64,000 bases of DNA from Verrucomicrobiota bacterium (GTDB lineage Bacteria; Verrucomicrobiota; Verrucomicrobiia; Verrucomicrobiales; DEV007). Of the stretch, positions 42,201 to 47,225 are shown in pieces. The notes below the pieces were generated by a model. The model was not told the DNA's origin and did not search any database. It was given only the letters and a program-made list of their open reading frames with translations. Each line of letters begins with the position of its first letter. Position 1 is the stretch's first letter. Location: positions 1 through 64,000 of the forward strand of contig JAHDID010000019.1 in the NCBI GenBank assembly GCA_020630975.1, given 5' to 3'. A program made the position numbers and the translations under genes.

Positions 42201-43317
42201 TGATGTCGCCATTTACAGTGAGCGTGCCAGTGCCGCGATTGCCGATACGCAGGGTATCGCTGGTTTCGATATTGGCATTCACGGTGATATCGCTAGTGAC
42301 AGGATCGTTCACATTGATACCTTCACCATTATCGGCAGCAGTAGGGATGATGATGGTATCTCCCGTCGTACCTATGGTATAGGCGGCGGTGTTAGCATTG
42401 TTGAAAAGTAGCTCGTCTACCGTCACGGAACCTCCGATGATGATGGTGATAGGTGTGCCAGCACCACCGCTATTAAAGATCGCATCCTCGCCGCCCACAG
42501 GTACCACTCCGGTATCCCAGTTGGTGGCTTCATTCCAATTGAGATCGGTGGCACCAGTCCAGATAGCATAGTGCGCTCCAGTGAGGCTACCTGCCTCGGC
42601 ACCATCGGCCTGGCCGTCGCGCACATCGCGGCGCTCGCCCTCGTCGAAGAGGCCGTACATCACGTCGGTAGCCTGGCTGGCATCATAGATATCCTGGAGC
42701 CCCAGTATGTGGCCAAACTCATGGGTGACTACGGAGAGCAGATCGATGCCCTCGACTTGGCCCAATGTACTACCGGAAAACTCGCTATCTTCCTGAGGGG
42801 TGCTGTCTACGAACCAGCCTTTGCCTGCAGCGTCGATGTCCAGCACGACTCGGCTGCCCTCTGCGTAGCCGAGAGCAGGGCCGTCGAGATCTGCTATCAG
42901 AAAGGTAACGTCATCCAGCGCTGCCAGCTGCTCATCGCTCAGGCCAGATGCCTCCCAGCGCTGTGCTGCGGCATCGGCTAGAGCTTCGAGCTCTGCTTCG
43001 GTGAGATTTTCTAGGCTGGCTAGGGAGACCCAGTCGTCGGTCTCGCTAGGACTGCTACTAGCTAGTGCAGCTGTAGGCACGCTGGCTCCGGTATCCTGAA
43101 ATGAATCAATCGACTCAAAATCGCTGAACGTCGTGCTGTTGATGGATTCGGAATGCTCGATTTGCTCCGGTAGATCTACTGGCGAAGCCGAGAACATCAC
43201 TCTTGCCTCGAGGGCTTCCGCCAGATAGGTCCTCTCAGGGACCGTGTCTTCTGCGATATCGACAGAGTTAGACAGTAGATTGAGCCGCTCGAGCAGCGAA
43301 CGTTTAGCAGGTTCCAT
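27268..43317 (-). CDS. Giant secreted multidomain protein 2 (5349 aa), paralogue of giant protein 1
   Basis: Paralogue of giant protein 1 with a different middle. The N-terminus shares RLNLLSNS, ERTYLAEALEARVMFSASP (about 29-47) and a helical segment before a metzincin-like site, HEFGHILGLQD at about 197-207, with Met-turn DVMYG. Most of residues 250-1560 and 3160-4480 are PATR-type strand repeats (patterns like GTLTLSG..TYTG.T.V..GTL). Between them lie a Big_5-like domain (about 1596-1650), cadherin-like repeats with four Calx-beta domains (about 2020, 2410, 2510-2555, 2875-2905) and a GDGLW/YVDDDW module. Near the end are a choice-of-anchor-D-like domain (about 4495-4610), a VCBS-like repeat (about 4970-5095) and an Ig-like repeat (about 5100-5200). 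The final 150 residues match giant 1 closely. Surface or extracellular location and type I export are inferred. One intact frame. Confidence 0.9.
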   Translation of the reverse strand: MEPAKRSLLERLNLLSNSVDIAEDTVPERTYLAEALEARVMFSASPVDLPEQIEHSESINSTTFSDFESIDSFQDTGASVPTAALASSSPSETDDWVSLASLENLTEAELEALADAAAQRWEASGLSDEQLAALDDVTFLIADLDGPALGYAEGSRVVLDIDAAGKGWFVDSTPQEDSEFSGSTLGQVEGIDLLSVVTHEFGHILGLQDIYDASQATDVMYGLFDEGERRDVRDGQADGAEAGSLTGAHYAIWTGATDLNWNEATNWDTGVVPVGGEDAIFNSGGAGTPITIIIGGSVTVDELLFNNANTAAYTIGTTGDTIIIPTAADNGEGINVNDPVTSDITVNANIETSDTLRIGNRGTGTLTVNGDITHTATTNEAVNFGRFSTADNGNLIVMNGDLVRTSTGRLQLNVVGVDLQFNGNVPQETGDTNNWRTQVSHGSVLTVGSSSLIGNGNLTVQHGVLNLNNTTTAQLIDQGITLGNATGANGDAVVNLASGVTLLMNAGTTYVADDDTANTATISGGTINLDGADRTFTINNNALVTGQELNLATNFSASGAGSDQINFHGDGALLWNSTLDATDQVDRIEFNTQTTVIGANGTDFTNLERELFVRQRNNAAFSDFDVTLDINGQTLILDDDLIVSQASTNNVVTPSSTRIVDNTGGGLIRLTSDNDITYNAGTAGNLNVTAFVETDLQFEGSGFSFNVGDGADAVDLQMSGNILSDTGARTMVKSGTGTLYLTSAVNSTGVGVLSIQNGVAQIESTNAIGSDDIQLGNNTTSGTLEWIGGTANIDREIRIGDNTTGAGRVGGGAIINNGTGGLTFTTALFNSPRGNVSEARNLTLGGDNTGGDNIVQGTLADNGAAVGLTKTGSNTWSLEGANSYTGDTDIQAGRLNINGTIGGNLNVAAGATIGGEASFAGNATFGAGSTIVVDGSTPGAITAAGAVDTSAGVTISLTAGGSGDFVLLDFDPAQANNINVSDFTIDLNGITTSARLLASPTVTIDNATGQVLLSLGFEDRTWDNSGGTDVWENGLDNNNWVEGDEDFHNGDSVIFADDAGSDQTVTVTGGGVEAVNVTFTNDATNNYTISGDPITVTGTLTKASDNNVTINSVITGSGSLFVGDNDTQQDSSNDSLVLTAANTYTGGSVLAEGRISLTNSAALGTGLVTLNETSNTGSQSRDIIVDLDADSLNIGNEILVGDTGVKYFRLDNGGTTANTGTISGDITNNETGQFNFRLLVGGNDTLTVSGQVSGNGAQFLRNTDQAVPGTVIYTNAANDFTGRLTIATQVQVASISNSGVASHLGAGSIIVLGTSANATATHNNNSDGNLIYTGTGDSTDKQIQIGSRWFGSPIEGANGGAITNNGSGALVFTSNTLQQTDRGNVDIGPRTLTLAGSYTGTNEFNGVIQDNAPNDSFVDETVGVTVNTSGTWQLGGANTYTGTTTVSGGTLQLTGSTAAGSAVTVQTGGTLSGTGTVNGTTTIDSGGTLSAGTGGIGTLNLADTVVNGTLAIEVDGTGGGTTDLLSVNGNLDITNATLSVSELTTADDAAYIVATWTGTLTGSAFAAETIPAGYTVVVDNALKQIRLEQATTPSITTLSPADNSTNVPAADNLAVTFDQNMAIGTGNITLTADVSSFSNTIHDESTIDGDLSGNLYTPTVLNLRTGSNKISGNVGGSATGGATNGTDADYFTITVPAGTQLTGINVDAKDGGSSFIGYRAGTSFTGQGAGDIDGNTLFNSGSGDIITALAGGSLGPGTYSFWVQETSGSTNYTLSYELTPDAVTIDVTDSSQVSVAGAVVTINPTNDLLSSTPYSVQIDPGALTNTGGSAFAGISDNTTWNFTTANTAPDIIGGAAVTELVREDIGAGVIFLDVNSTDDRDTDASGLTYAFSTDSGGGTDNGLFSITSQGFLSFQTLVDFENPSDANTDNTYEVQVTVTDSNGDTDIQNISVNVINRDATIILTSPSAQNEGNSGTTGYNFTLTRTGDTTGVSTVNYTVAGIGANPAAAADFDGGSFPTGTVTFADGETSKTVTINVAGDTDIEPDEDFELVLSSPTNATPGFSRVLDVETTEDTASLQNGVTSTQTTANASLTLSPTGGVGGSRAIQITTDSSTTPDPATLGLDLGGLSAVGFDYVELQLQSTGSNENLTVSLLDASGTAIATGATVQTSTLSGSYQSYQIDLSTVGATPIQTLLFSFADIDGGTASILVDNLDAYLLKTFTTITNDDANTAPVITGGATAAVNFAENTAITTEVINLATTDDSDSEGSGLTYSFSTNGGGGADNSLFAIDSTTGALTFLASPDFENPTDNGTNNVYDVQITVTDSGSLTDFQDIVVTVTNVDASLSIADLTQNEGDTGNTSFSFTVTRTGDTTGTSSAAYTVSGTTATAGTDFTAVTGTVTFADGVTTQTINVDVSGDTDVEADETFQVVLSSATNAVFTDDTAVGTITNDDTFSAEVSIAATTDANEAGSVAGQFTLTQTAAAGVDTVIAYNVAVASTATDGGTDYTTLSGTVTILAGSTTATIDVTGIVDDNLIEGDETVTVTLDSITSGDPGVSIATGAGSGTGPVVTLITDADLAGDGTTSINVGGGGLSQVANPIYDNFSTGTGQGDTWGGAGLVIGGNTVTFTNVSMTDVNGSVAATGPQFIADGNGMGIRSESTDTQSNGDGEQPWHVNEQEAWTWTADADLAFAGVSFRAGWQGGGGNKALTVSSPAWVGLTGVTTGTGITYNSANGSFEIGNTGDGGDGDAVTLDELVGVGGPSLILSAGTQISFSNTGSGVGNAGGFALTSVSFASVNPTNEATVTIVDNDIADFTIAATDAVKSEGDSGTTNYDFTITRTGDTTGAASVEYTVTSANADATDFGGTLPTDVVVNFAANETSKVISISVSGDTTVEGDEAFTVTLNDPSTGHVIDSLATGASSAIGTITNDDIADVNPIDWDGTGADNLWSNFLNWVPDNQLPNAGDTINISNGDTAEWDISSINAGGFSTANGNLPNGSTINLTGGSDLAVTTSVIRLNGSTINVGAGSTLSGGFWDLNNGTLVFEDGADFTAPNFELKGSTTVQFNLGATGFTTINANSLRQGGGNVFTDETFAVDMTNYTGGAATITLMSFSNDTVNMDNTAFQTANLSVTNVPFGYAGTLQWNDATESIELVVTSVLQTTVYVDDDWTAGTFTDNSTDADAGTTGGQTAVFGVTAFNNIADAIAATAAGGTIIVNSGVYAETVALADGKKIEITGPDTAQTVEITELSSVAGTEIILEGSSRLYVDNTANQEIAGVISGSGSLGKLGTGELTLSGTNTYTGGTRIGDALSGTPRLGGPIVVTNNSSVGTGQIVFERGGSLNVAADGLTFSNSILVPNWGSGVRTIALDEAGANTVTFTGNIDLRRGTAGEFVLDAGTDDTINLTGNIFTGAGGGSGITKNGDGTAVLSGNNTYVGTTTIAAGILQIDSATGISSGNITFTGGTLQYTSNSAATDHSAQIVNSTSPISIDTNGQNVTYATTLATSNNGGLTKEGAGTLQANIDGYTGATIVNGGQLTLANVADLRATSSNAFFINNASTLEIESSVGSGNRTVLNNDVFTFDSAGGGTLHFNGGNHLLQGASANHGIVTNGGATNNVTASNNAFLNMQGPGRFTFDVADGSDAQDLVVGVRVHNGDIIKNGAGTLALTNTTNSLGASNNVDINAGTVEISGGGRLDSGAFAGTITNDGAFIYNSTATQTLSGVVSGTGSVELASSSTLTLSGNSTYTGSTTVSAGTLVVTGDNSSATGSVTVAAGATLAGTGTLGGAVTVADDGILAPGVSGVGTLTIANNLSLNGDLQVEVNGVTTAGTDYDQVAVNGTVTLGATSTLVATGSTGTRGDVTIIANDATDTVTGTFVGSGLAEGDVVTINGQNFNISYVDGTDSNDVVLGVIETTAVIDGSGNLVITDVGTDSSDTITITDDGTNFIITNSEGGFSQTIPISSVTGGLVIQSAFTADEATDTGADTVNLNTSHSFAGPITVTADTINLLANVDANSNDVALNGNVTLGAATTITANDLSISGTVALGANNLTVNVGGTGSTITGIVSGSASLIKEGSGELILSSQKSYTGTTEINNGTFDFHSTAGFLSLVGGDVNINNGSTLQFTRNGGNGYVLDAADTINFGSGGGGTLEVLGGLNFVVRGATFTTSGGAANTIQGGSLNMDNSGPVNFTVAAGTDPVDLIVSSVLQNAQGIQKTGAGTMSLTGNNTYDGTTDIQAGTLIVDGVIGNDNPAGTVTIASGATLSGGGTVNAPIAGTSTLATITATGNLNLGDGSGTGFSFGGTLNVGTHTVTINDSNTATAGDITITGGTLTAANGVTLSGGDVIEGTGTIDIGTGTAGLITNSGSLAPGDESGDKTGTLTVDGDLDADGGTLILQVDGVTAGDFDQIVVNGAVDITGATLDTTGSTTTSAGNIVLISNDGSDAVIGQFTGLANGSTVTINGQSFTINYAGGDGNDVVLESAFPEINVKDSDGDNIASGDTASTLQNTNFGIVAQDTSPTPTTYDQTFTIENLGGAPLDLTGAPLVSITGGSNFTIQTQPTVDPIGVSGSTTFTVRFTPSTLGVQTATITIANNDADEGTYTFQVSGEVHPVSQTFDGGAGNTNWTDAGNWNNDFIPGSNQTGSGGTTPSSITTSANIFGGNQVDISDSLDYQLSSVRVDGTLNIAPGADIDVGQGTNAIVTVAEGATPSVVNQTGGDFSFDQLRLGRNADATFNLSGGTANWTGTSGGGSNIHFRPDSSTATSTINISGTGALVQNPASTSNVLMESASSQILVSDSGVFHIDRAVFMSNSAANAGYSSLIQLTGSDARFDVGDLDAAPANTGSSATLGFVADASGFTTIVVDDSGAGNGNVTLSAQTALNVDLTAIGNTNPGSAVLIDYDGALTGTFGSQTITHNGTTLTLAASAPAGNDPANLAEGEYWIDYTTNGDVTLFFNAEEQEPVATNDTTTAGEAGSGVAGIDPTGDVTGGPTQGAGDVADTDPQGQTISVTQIAFGTNSPVTVTTGGATVAGAFGSLTINPDGTYTYAVDQVLADGLSSSDSVTEVFSYTIEDTDGNSATATLTVNVNGADDSIPDTTAPSPTIVGPTSTPSDQPVNLTISFGEPVTGLTASDLQVSGGTVTGLIDNGDGTFTVTITPSGSTSLTVDIPAGAVADLAGNTSQTASTYQATVTSPSDFVGVSSVFGDLVDERLFTGIFQPVVSSLDAEDESREPRIVIAGDWGDAPLIHLSLYDNRNNLVYTYVENEILDLVSDSNGRSIRGVMIPWQQGLLNATLRITIEGIQQTEWPNEINLLEEARYPINLEQLFLGKIPGQIVGEVVEQL

Positions 43318-43367
43318 AGTGTTATCCGTGAAATTGAAGGCACTTTTACATGCCGAAAATAGCGATT

Positions 43368-43410
43368 TTAGTAAGTTCGCCTTTCAGTCGAACAGTGGTC
43401 AAGACTATTC
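43368..43410 (-). promoter_or_regulatory. Conserved upstream block of giant gene 2
   Basis: Minus-strand TTGACC (43402-43397) sits in the same context, AATAGTCTTGACC(A)CTGTTCGA, as upstream of giant gene 1. At the expected 18-bp spacing the -10 would be GAACTT, which is poor; TACTAA (43373-43368) is better but 23 bp away. The block may therefore be an activator or operator site rather than a -35 box. Confidence 0.4.
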
Positions 43411-43434
43411 GGTGATTATGTCTACGCGAATGCG

Positions 43435-44325
43435 TTATGTTTGTTTGAGCAGTTTTTGGATAACGCTCTGTGACTGTGGTCTGTAGCTACCACCGAAGAG
43501 ATTGTAGTGGTTCAGCGTGTGATAGAGGTTATACAAGTTGTGGAGTTGATCGACCTTCGAGTCGGCTGGGTGCTGGTCGCGGTAGGTCTGATAGAAATCG
43601 GGGCCGAATCCGCCAAACATATGGGTGAAAGCGATGTCTGCCTCGGCGTGGCCGTAGTACGGGGCAGGATCGTAGAGGACAGGATTGCCGCTAGGGTCGA
43701 AGCCGTAGTTGCCTCCCCAGAGATCGCCATGCAGTAGGGCAGGGCACACGGAGATGTGAGAGAATCGCTCTTTGATCGTGGCGATCAGGTCTGAGCGCTC
43801 GTTGATCCGCCAGCCACGTTCTCTGGCGAGATCGATCTGGTAGCCGATTCGTATTTCGGCGAAAAAGCACCACCAATCCTGGTGTAGGCCATTGGGCTGG
43901 GGTGTGCGGCCGATGTGATTGTCAAAATGCAGGCCAAAACTACCGTCGAGGCTGGTGCTGCGCAGGTGCATTTCAGCTAGCTGGTGGCCGAGGCGCGTTT
44001 GGTCTGCTGGCTGGAGACTGCTATGCAGCTCGATCGCCTCCAGTGCGAGAATCGCCTTTCCGGCGGCTAGACCGGTCGTCAGGACTTCGGGGATACGGAT
44101 GGTACCGGTGCTGCGCAGCAGATCCAGCCCTTTGGCCTCGGCTCGGAATAGCTCGAGCTGGTGAGGGGCGTTAGCCTTTAGGAATATGGGCACGCCTTGG
44201 CCGGTGTCGATCCAGTAGGCTTCATTGATATCGCCGCCTGACACGCTGCGAATCGATTCGGGCTTTGGGTCTAGGCCGATCTCGCTGCGGAGCCATTGGC
44301 ATAGGTCGGGTAGCTGGTCGAGCAT
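43435..44325 (-). CDS. Fructosamine kinase family protein
   Basis: Predicted cytosolic kinase (296 residues) of the fructosamine-3-kinase/YniA family, which phosphorylates sugar adducts on amines so that they break down (deglycation repair). A kinase-like N-lobe has VSGGDINEAYWI and IFLKAN (ATP-binding Lys). The catalytic loop LLHGDLWGGN is at about 196-205 and the metal-binding YDPAPYYGHAEADIA at about 213-228. Both are hallmarks of the family, and the length is normal (about 290). It ends 118 bp from the start of giant gene 2 and lies 23 bp downstream of the LRR gene on the same strand, so co-transcription with the latter is possible. Confidence 0.92.
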   Translation of the reverse strand: MLDQLPDLCQWLRSEIGLDPKPESIRSVSGGDINEAYWIDTGQGVPIFLKANAPHQLELFRAEAKGLDLLRSTGTIRIPEVLTTGLAAGKAILALEAIELHSSLQPADQTRLGHQLAEMHLRSTSLDGSFGLHFDNHIGRTPQPNGLHQDWWCFFAEIRIGYQIDLARERGWRINERSDLIATIKERFSHISVCPALLHGDLWGGNYGFDPSGNPVLYDPAPYYGHAEADIAFTHMFGGFGPDFYQTYRDQHPADSKVDQLHNLYNLYHTLNHYNLFGGSYRPQSQSVIQKLLKQT

Positions 44326-44348
44326 TGGTTGTGAGTGGCTGTTTGGGA

Positions 44349-45110
44349 TCAGCGGGAGATCTTCTGATATTGCGATTGGATGGTGATTTTCAGGGATGGG
44401 CGGATTTGTTTGATGGGGAATGCGATCTTTTGGGCATGCTCGAAGTCATCTGCGTAGATCAGTAGGTGCTCGAGGTCCGGTGCGGCGTGGGCGATACGCT
44501 GCGGAGCGTCGTCGAGGAGATCGAGTTCTTCGAGGTAGATGGTCTTCAGGGTGCTGGGGAGATCTTCGAAATGCTCTCCCGTGATGTCGCAGGCGGCGAT
44601 GAATAGTTGCTCCAGGTGTGGGGTCTTGTCATCGAGGTTAGCCATGGAGGCATCGGTGAGCTGGCACATGAATAAGTCCAGAGTGATCAGTCGGCGCAGT
44701 CGCCCCAGATCATGAAACTGCTCATCGGTGATGCCGGGGTGGCGGAGGTTTAGCTCCTTCAGGCGATTGGCTGGCCAGCCTTTGAGAAGATCAAAGACTT
44801 CTCCCAGGTCTTCTTCCGCGACGTTTTCGAGATTGATGAAGCTCACCTCTGAGCTGCTGGCAAAAATCATCCGATTGAGTGGGAGATGCCAGTTCAGTGA
44901 GGGGAGTATCTGATAGCGGTGTATTAGATCCCAGATCAGATCTTGGGCGTCGTCTCTCAGGCCGTAGACGTTTTGGTCGATATCCACATGGAGTGCCTCC
45001 AGGCGGACGAGCTGCGTACTGCGATGCCAGAGAGTAGTACAGTAGGCTAGGCACAGAGTGATGGGGATGATCAGCGCGAGGTAGAATAGATTTCTCCGTG
45101 ACCAGCGCAT
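44349..45110 (-). CDS. Membrane-anchored leucine-rich-repeat protein
   Basis: Protein of 253 residues with one N-terminal membrane helix (LFYLALIIPITLCLAYC, about 8-24) and an outside-facing LRR domain. Repeats are visible at about 118-205: LKELNLRHPGITDEQF, LITLDLFMCQLTDASM, LEQLFIAACDITGEHF, LKTIYLEELDLLDD, followed by a degenerate LEHLLIYADD. This is the spacing of bacterial cysteine-containing/RNI-like LRRs common in Planctomycetota and Verrucomicrobiota. The specific function is unknown; a protein-binding role in the envelope is inferred. Confidence 0.75.
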   Translation of the reverse strand: MRWSRRNLFYLALIIPITLCLAYCTTLWHRSTQLVRLEALHVDIDQNVYGLRDDAQDLIWDLIHRYQILPSLNWHLPLNRMIFASSSEVSFINLENVAEEDLGEVFDLLKGWPANRLKELNLRHPGITDEQFHDLGRLRRLITLDLFMCQLTDASMANLDDKTPHLEQLFIAACDITGEHFEDLPSTLKTIYLEELDLLDDAPQRIAHAAPDLEHLLIYADDFEHAQKIAFPIKQIRPSLKITIQSQYQKISR

Positions 45111-45209
45111 GGTGGTTTGAACAAGGGTGTCGCGATTCGATTACCACGGCTTCAGCTCGCGTTTGCCGTCCTTTTCGCTGAGGCTGATGGGGTTTCTGTA
45201 GAAAATAAT

Positions 45210-45227
45210 CTCTGCATGCTTGCAGAG
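45210..45227. other. Short perfect hairpin upstream of the LRR gene
   Basis: CTCTGCA (45210-45216) pairs with TGCAGAG (45221-45227) around TGCT. It lies between rpmH and the LRR gene (both minus strand), about 150 bp downstream of the rpmH stop. It could terminate rpmH transcription or be an operator of the LRR gene. No T-run follows on the minus strand. Confidence 0.35.
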
Positions 45228-45296
45228 TAGGTGACGAGGTGGAGGACTGACAAGGCTTTTTCTCCATACCCCTAAACGACAAAACTGCACCCTGTG

Positions 45297-45352
45297 AAAA
45301 GGGTACAGTCCAAATTGAATAGGGTACAATTTTCAGTCAATAGGGTACAATC
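45297..45352 (+). repeat. 21-bp-period short repeat, three copies, downstream of rpmH
   Basis: Cores (A)A(T/A)AGGGT begin at 45297, 45318 and 45339, exactly 21 bp apart. The first copy is divergent (AAAAGGGTACAG); the other two are AATAGGGTACAAT. A reverse-oriented degenerate copy (ACTGCACCCT) lies just before it at 45284-45293. The array lies 22 bp beyond the rpmH stop. It is the same family as 3354-3396 and 62174-62212. Confidence 0.8.
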
Positions 45353-45374
45353 GCCACTAGAGCGGCGAAGTGCC

Positions 45375-45557
45375 CTACTTACCGTGTTGCACGGTGTGGC
45401 GCTCGTACTTGATCTCTGCACCCTTAGGTACGAGACGCTTACGGCCCTTCTGGCGGCGACGCTTGATCAAGTCACGACCTGCCTTGGTCTTCATGCGAGC
45501 GCGGAACCCGTGCTGGCGTTTGCGGGAGCGCTTGGATGGCTGGTAGGTACGTTTCAT
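45375..45557 (-). CDS. rpmH: 50S ribosomal protein L34
   Basis: Small, highly basic ribosomal large-subunit protein of 60 residues. It has the near-invariant start [20 protein letters not shown], then [21 protein letters not shown], and a longer than usual C-terminal tail ([18 protein letters not shown]), since many L34 proteins stop at about 45 residues. The usual partner rnpA is not downstream: the next element is the 21-bp-period repeat array, then a minus-strand LRR gene. Confidence 0.97.
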   Translation of the reverse strand: MKRTYQPSKRSRKRQHGFRARMKTKAGRDLIKRRRQKGRKRLVPKGAEIKYERHTVQHGK

Positions 45558-45701
45558 CTTCGGTATTTAAGTGAAATGAGTGAAAAAGTTTCTGCCACGA
45601 TCCGGGCCATCGGGGCACCGGAAAGGGCGTGGAATCTAAAGGGTTTTAAAAATTAGTCAACGAGGCTTGCGCGTAAATTTTCGATTCTTTTTCAGAAGCC
45701 A

Positions 45702-47180
45702 TTATTTCAGGCGCTCCAGCTCGCTGATTCCATACTGGAGCAGCTTTTCATTGATGTCTCGAGAGATATCGTCGCGCACGTAGATGACCTTTGGGAAGTC
45801 ATTGAGCTCGATGGTGTGGATGCCGTTTTCCGGCACTTCCTCAAAGACCTCGGCCAGATCGGCGATATTACTGATGGTCTTGCCGTTGACTTTGGTGACA
45901 ACGACGGAGTTGACGCCTTCATACCCCAGTGTGCTGGGCGTTTTCAGCACGTTGCTGAGGAATACTAGCTTGTCGCGGCCTTCTTGCTCATATTCTTCAG
46001 GATTGGAGCTGGCGTAGACGAGCTTGAATGGGGCGCGGGTGGTCCAGCTGTCTCCCCAGCTCTCTAGGTAGGGTCGGGTCAGCTCCTGAAAGATCAGGCC
46101 ACCGAGGATGTAAAACTTAGGCCCCCGGTCGAACATGTAGGGATCGATGAGGTACTCAGAGGGCTCTTTGCGGCGCAGCTCGATCTCGAGAGTCTGTGGC
46201 TGCTCATCGCGGATCAGCTCCACACTGATGGTGTCGCCTACCTTGGCGGCGCCACGCACGAGATGAGAGAAGCTGAGCTTGCCGAATTTCGGATCGACGT
46301 AGTTACCGCGCGAGTCGATTGCCTTGCCGTCGATACTGAGGATGACATCGCCGATCTGCAGCCCACCTTTGTCGGCAGAGCTGTCTTTGGCCAGCTTGCG
46401 CACGAAGATGCCGCCTTCGCGATCCTGGATACCGAGAAACTCGCGCAGCTGGTCATCTAGAGTCTGGGCAAAGCCGATGCCTAGATTGGGGAAGCCGATG
46501 TACTCGCCGTCTGCCACATCGGCTAGGAAAGCCTCGATGATCGGCATCGGTAGGATGTTCGCCGTCTGTTCTTTGGAGTTGTAGCTGAGTAGCATGCCAG
46601 CCAGCGCGCCATCCTGGATCACAGGTAGGGTGAAGCTATTCACACGTGCCTGCAGTGAGCCTTTGATCTGATAGACCAGAAAGTTGGAGCTGGAGATGAA
46701 GTAGCGTCCTACATTCACGCGCAGGACCTCGACTTCGGTAGTCACGCCATCGCCATTGTCTTCGATCTGCCAGACTTGGACCTTGTCGCCAGCCTTCACC
46801 GCATCGGTGCGCTTCATGGGAACGACGCCGTCGAAAACGCCTGAGCCTGAGTTGGCGGGCTCGAGTAGGGCGAGATTGGCCTCATAGTCGCGGGCTACGA
46901 TTTTGGCTGGGACTTTGGCTCCAGATGAGGGGTGCTCTAGCTCGATGTAGGTGGCATTCACGCACATCTCGGCAGTGGTCAGCACTTGGTTTTCGGCGAT
47001 GAGGGCACCTAGGCCTCGGCGAGGCGATGGGGCTGCTTTTTCCCAGGGTTTGAGAAAGCTGTAGCTCTGTAGCGTGGAATTGACGCGGATGATCGATGTC
47101 TCCGGTCTGGGCTCCTGGCTGTGTGCCGTGCTGGCCAGGATGACTAGCAGGGAGCAGATCGTGGATAGGATAGGTCGCAT
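45702..47180 (-). CDS. HtrA-like exported protein with PDZ domains and a dead protease site
   Basis: Exported 492-residue protein (signal peptide about 1-21, ending AHSQ) with the fold pattern of an HtrA/Deg serine protease but without its catalytic residues. The His motif is LTTAEMC instead of LTNAHVV, the Asp position reads NLALLE instead of DLALLE, and the Ser motif GNSGG is replaced by QDGALAG. Two PDZ domains follow: GGIFVRKLAKDSSADKGGL..GDVILSIDGKAI at about 245-345 and VNSVVVTKVNGKTI at about 405-475. The gene lies 45 bp downstream of an HtrA-OmpA fusion that keeps the full triad, on the same strand. It may act as a chaperone or a regulatory partner of that protease; this is inference. 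Confidence 0.85.
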   Translation of the reverse strand: MRPILSTICSLLVILASTAHSQEPRPETSIIRVNSTLQSYSFLKPWEKAAPSPRRGLGALIAENQVLTTAEMCVNATYIELEHPSSGAKVPAKIVARDYEANLALLEPANSGSGVFDGVVPMKRTDAVKAGDKVQVWQIEDNGDGVTTEVEVLRVNVGRYFISSSNFLVYQIKGSLQARVNSFTLPVIQDGALAGMLLSYNSKEQTANILPMPIIEAFLADVADGEYIGFPNLGIGFAQTLDDQLREFLGIQDREGGIFVRKLAKDSSADKGGLQIGDVILSIDGKAIDSRGNYVDPKFGKLSFSHLVRGAAKVGDTISVELIRDEQPQTLEIELRRKEPSEYLIDPYMFDRGPKFYILGGLIFQELTRPYLESWGDSWTTRAPFKLVYASSNPEEYEQEGRDKLVFLSNVLKTPSTLGYEGVNSVVVTKVNGKTISNIADLAEVFEEVPENGIHTIELNDFPKVIYVRDDISRDINEKLLQYGISELERLK

Positions 47181-47225
47181 GACTTCGGTATCTTTTTGAA
47201 AAATGGTGAACGGAAAAATGGCGGG

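Noticed and set aside
10909-43317. Many plus-strand frames of 60-200 codons inside the giant genes
   Set aside because: They are mirror frames of the repetitive, Gly/Thr/Ser/Asp-rich giant proteins and have Val/Ser/Pro-rich shadow composition.
10909-43317. RTX-type secretion signal in the giants
   Set aside because: No GGxGxDxUx nonapeptide arrays were found near the C-termini; the conserved end is a different domain.
45294-45656. Plus-strand frame of 120 codons overlapping rpmH
   Set aside because: It runs antisense to the unmistakable L34 gene and starts in the 21-bp repeat array.
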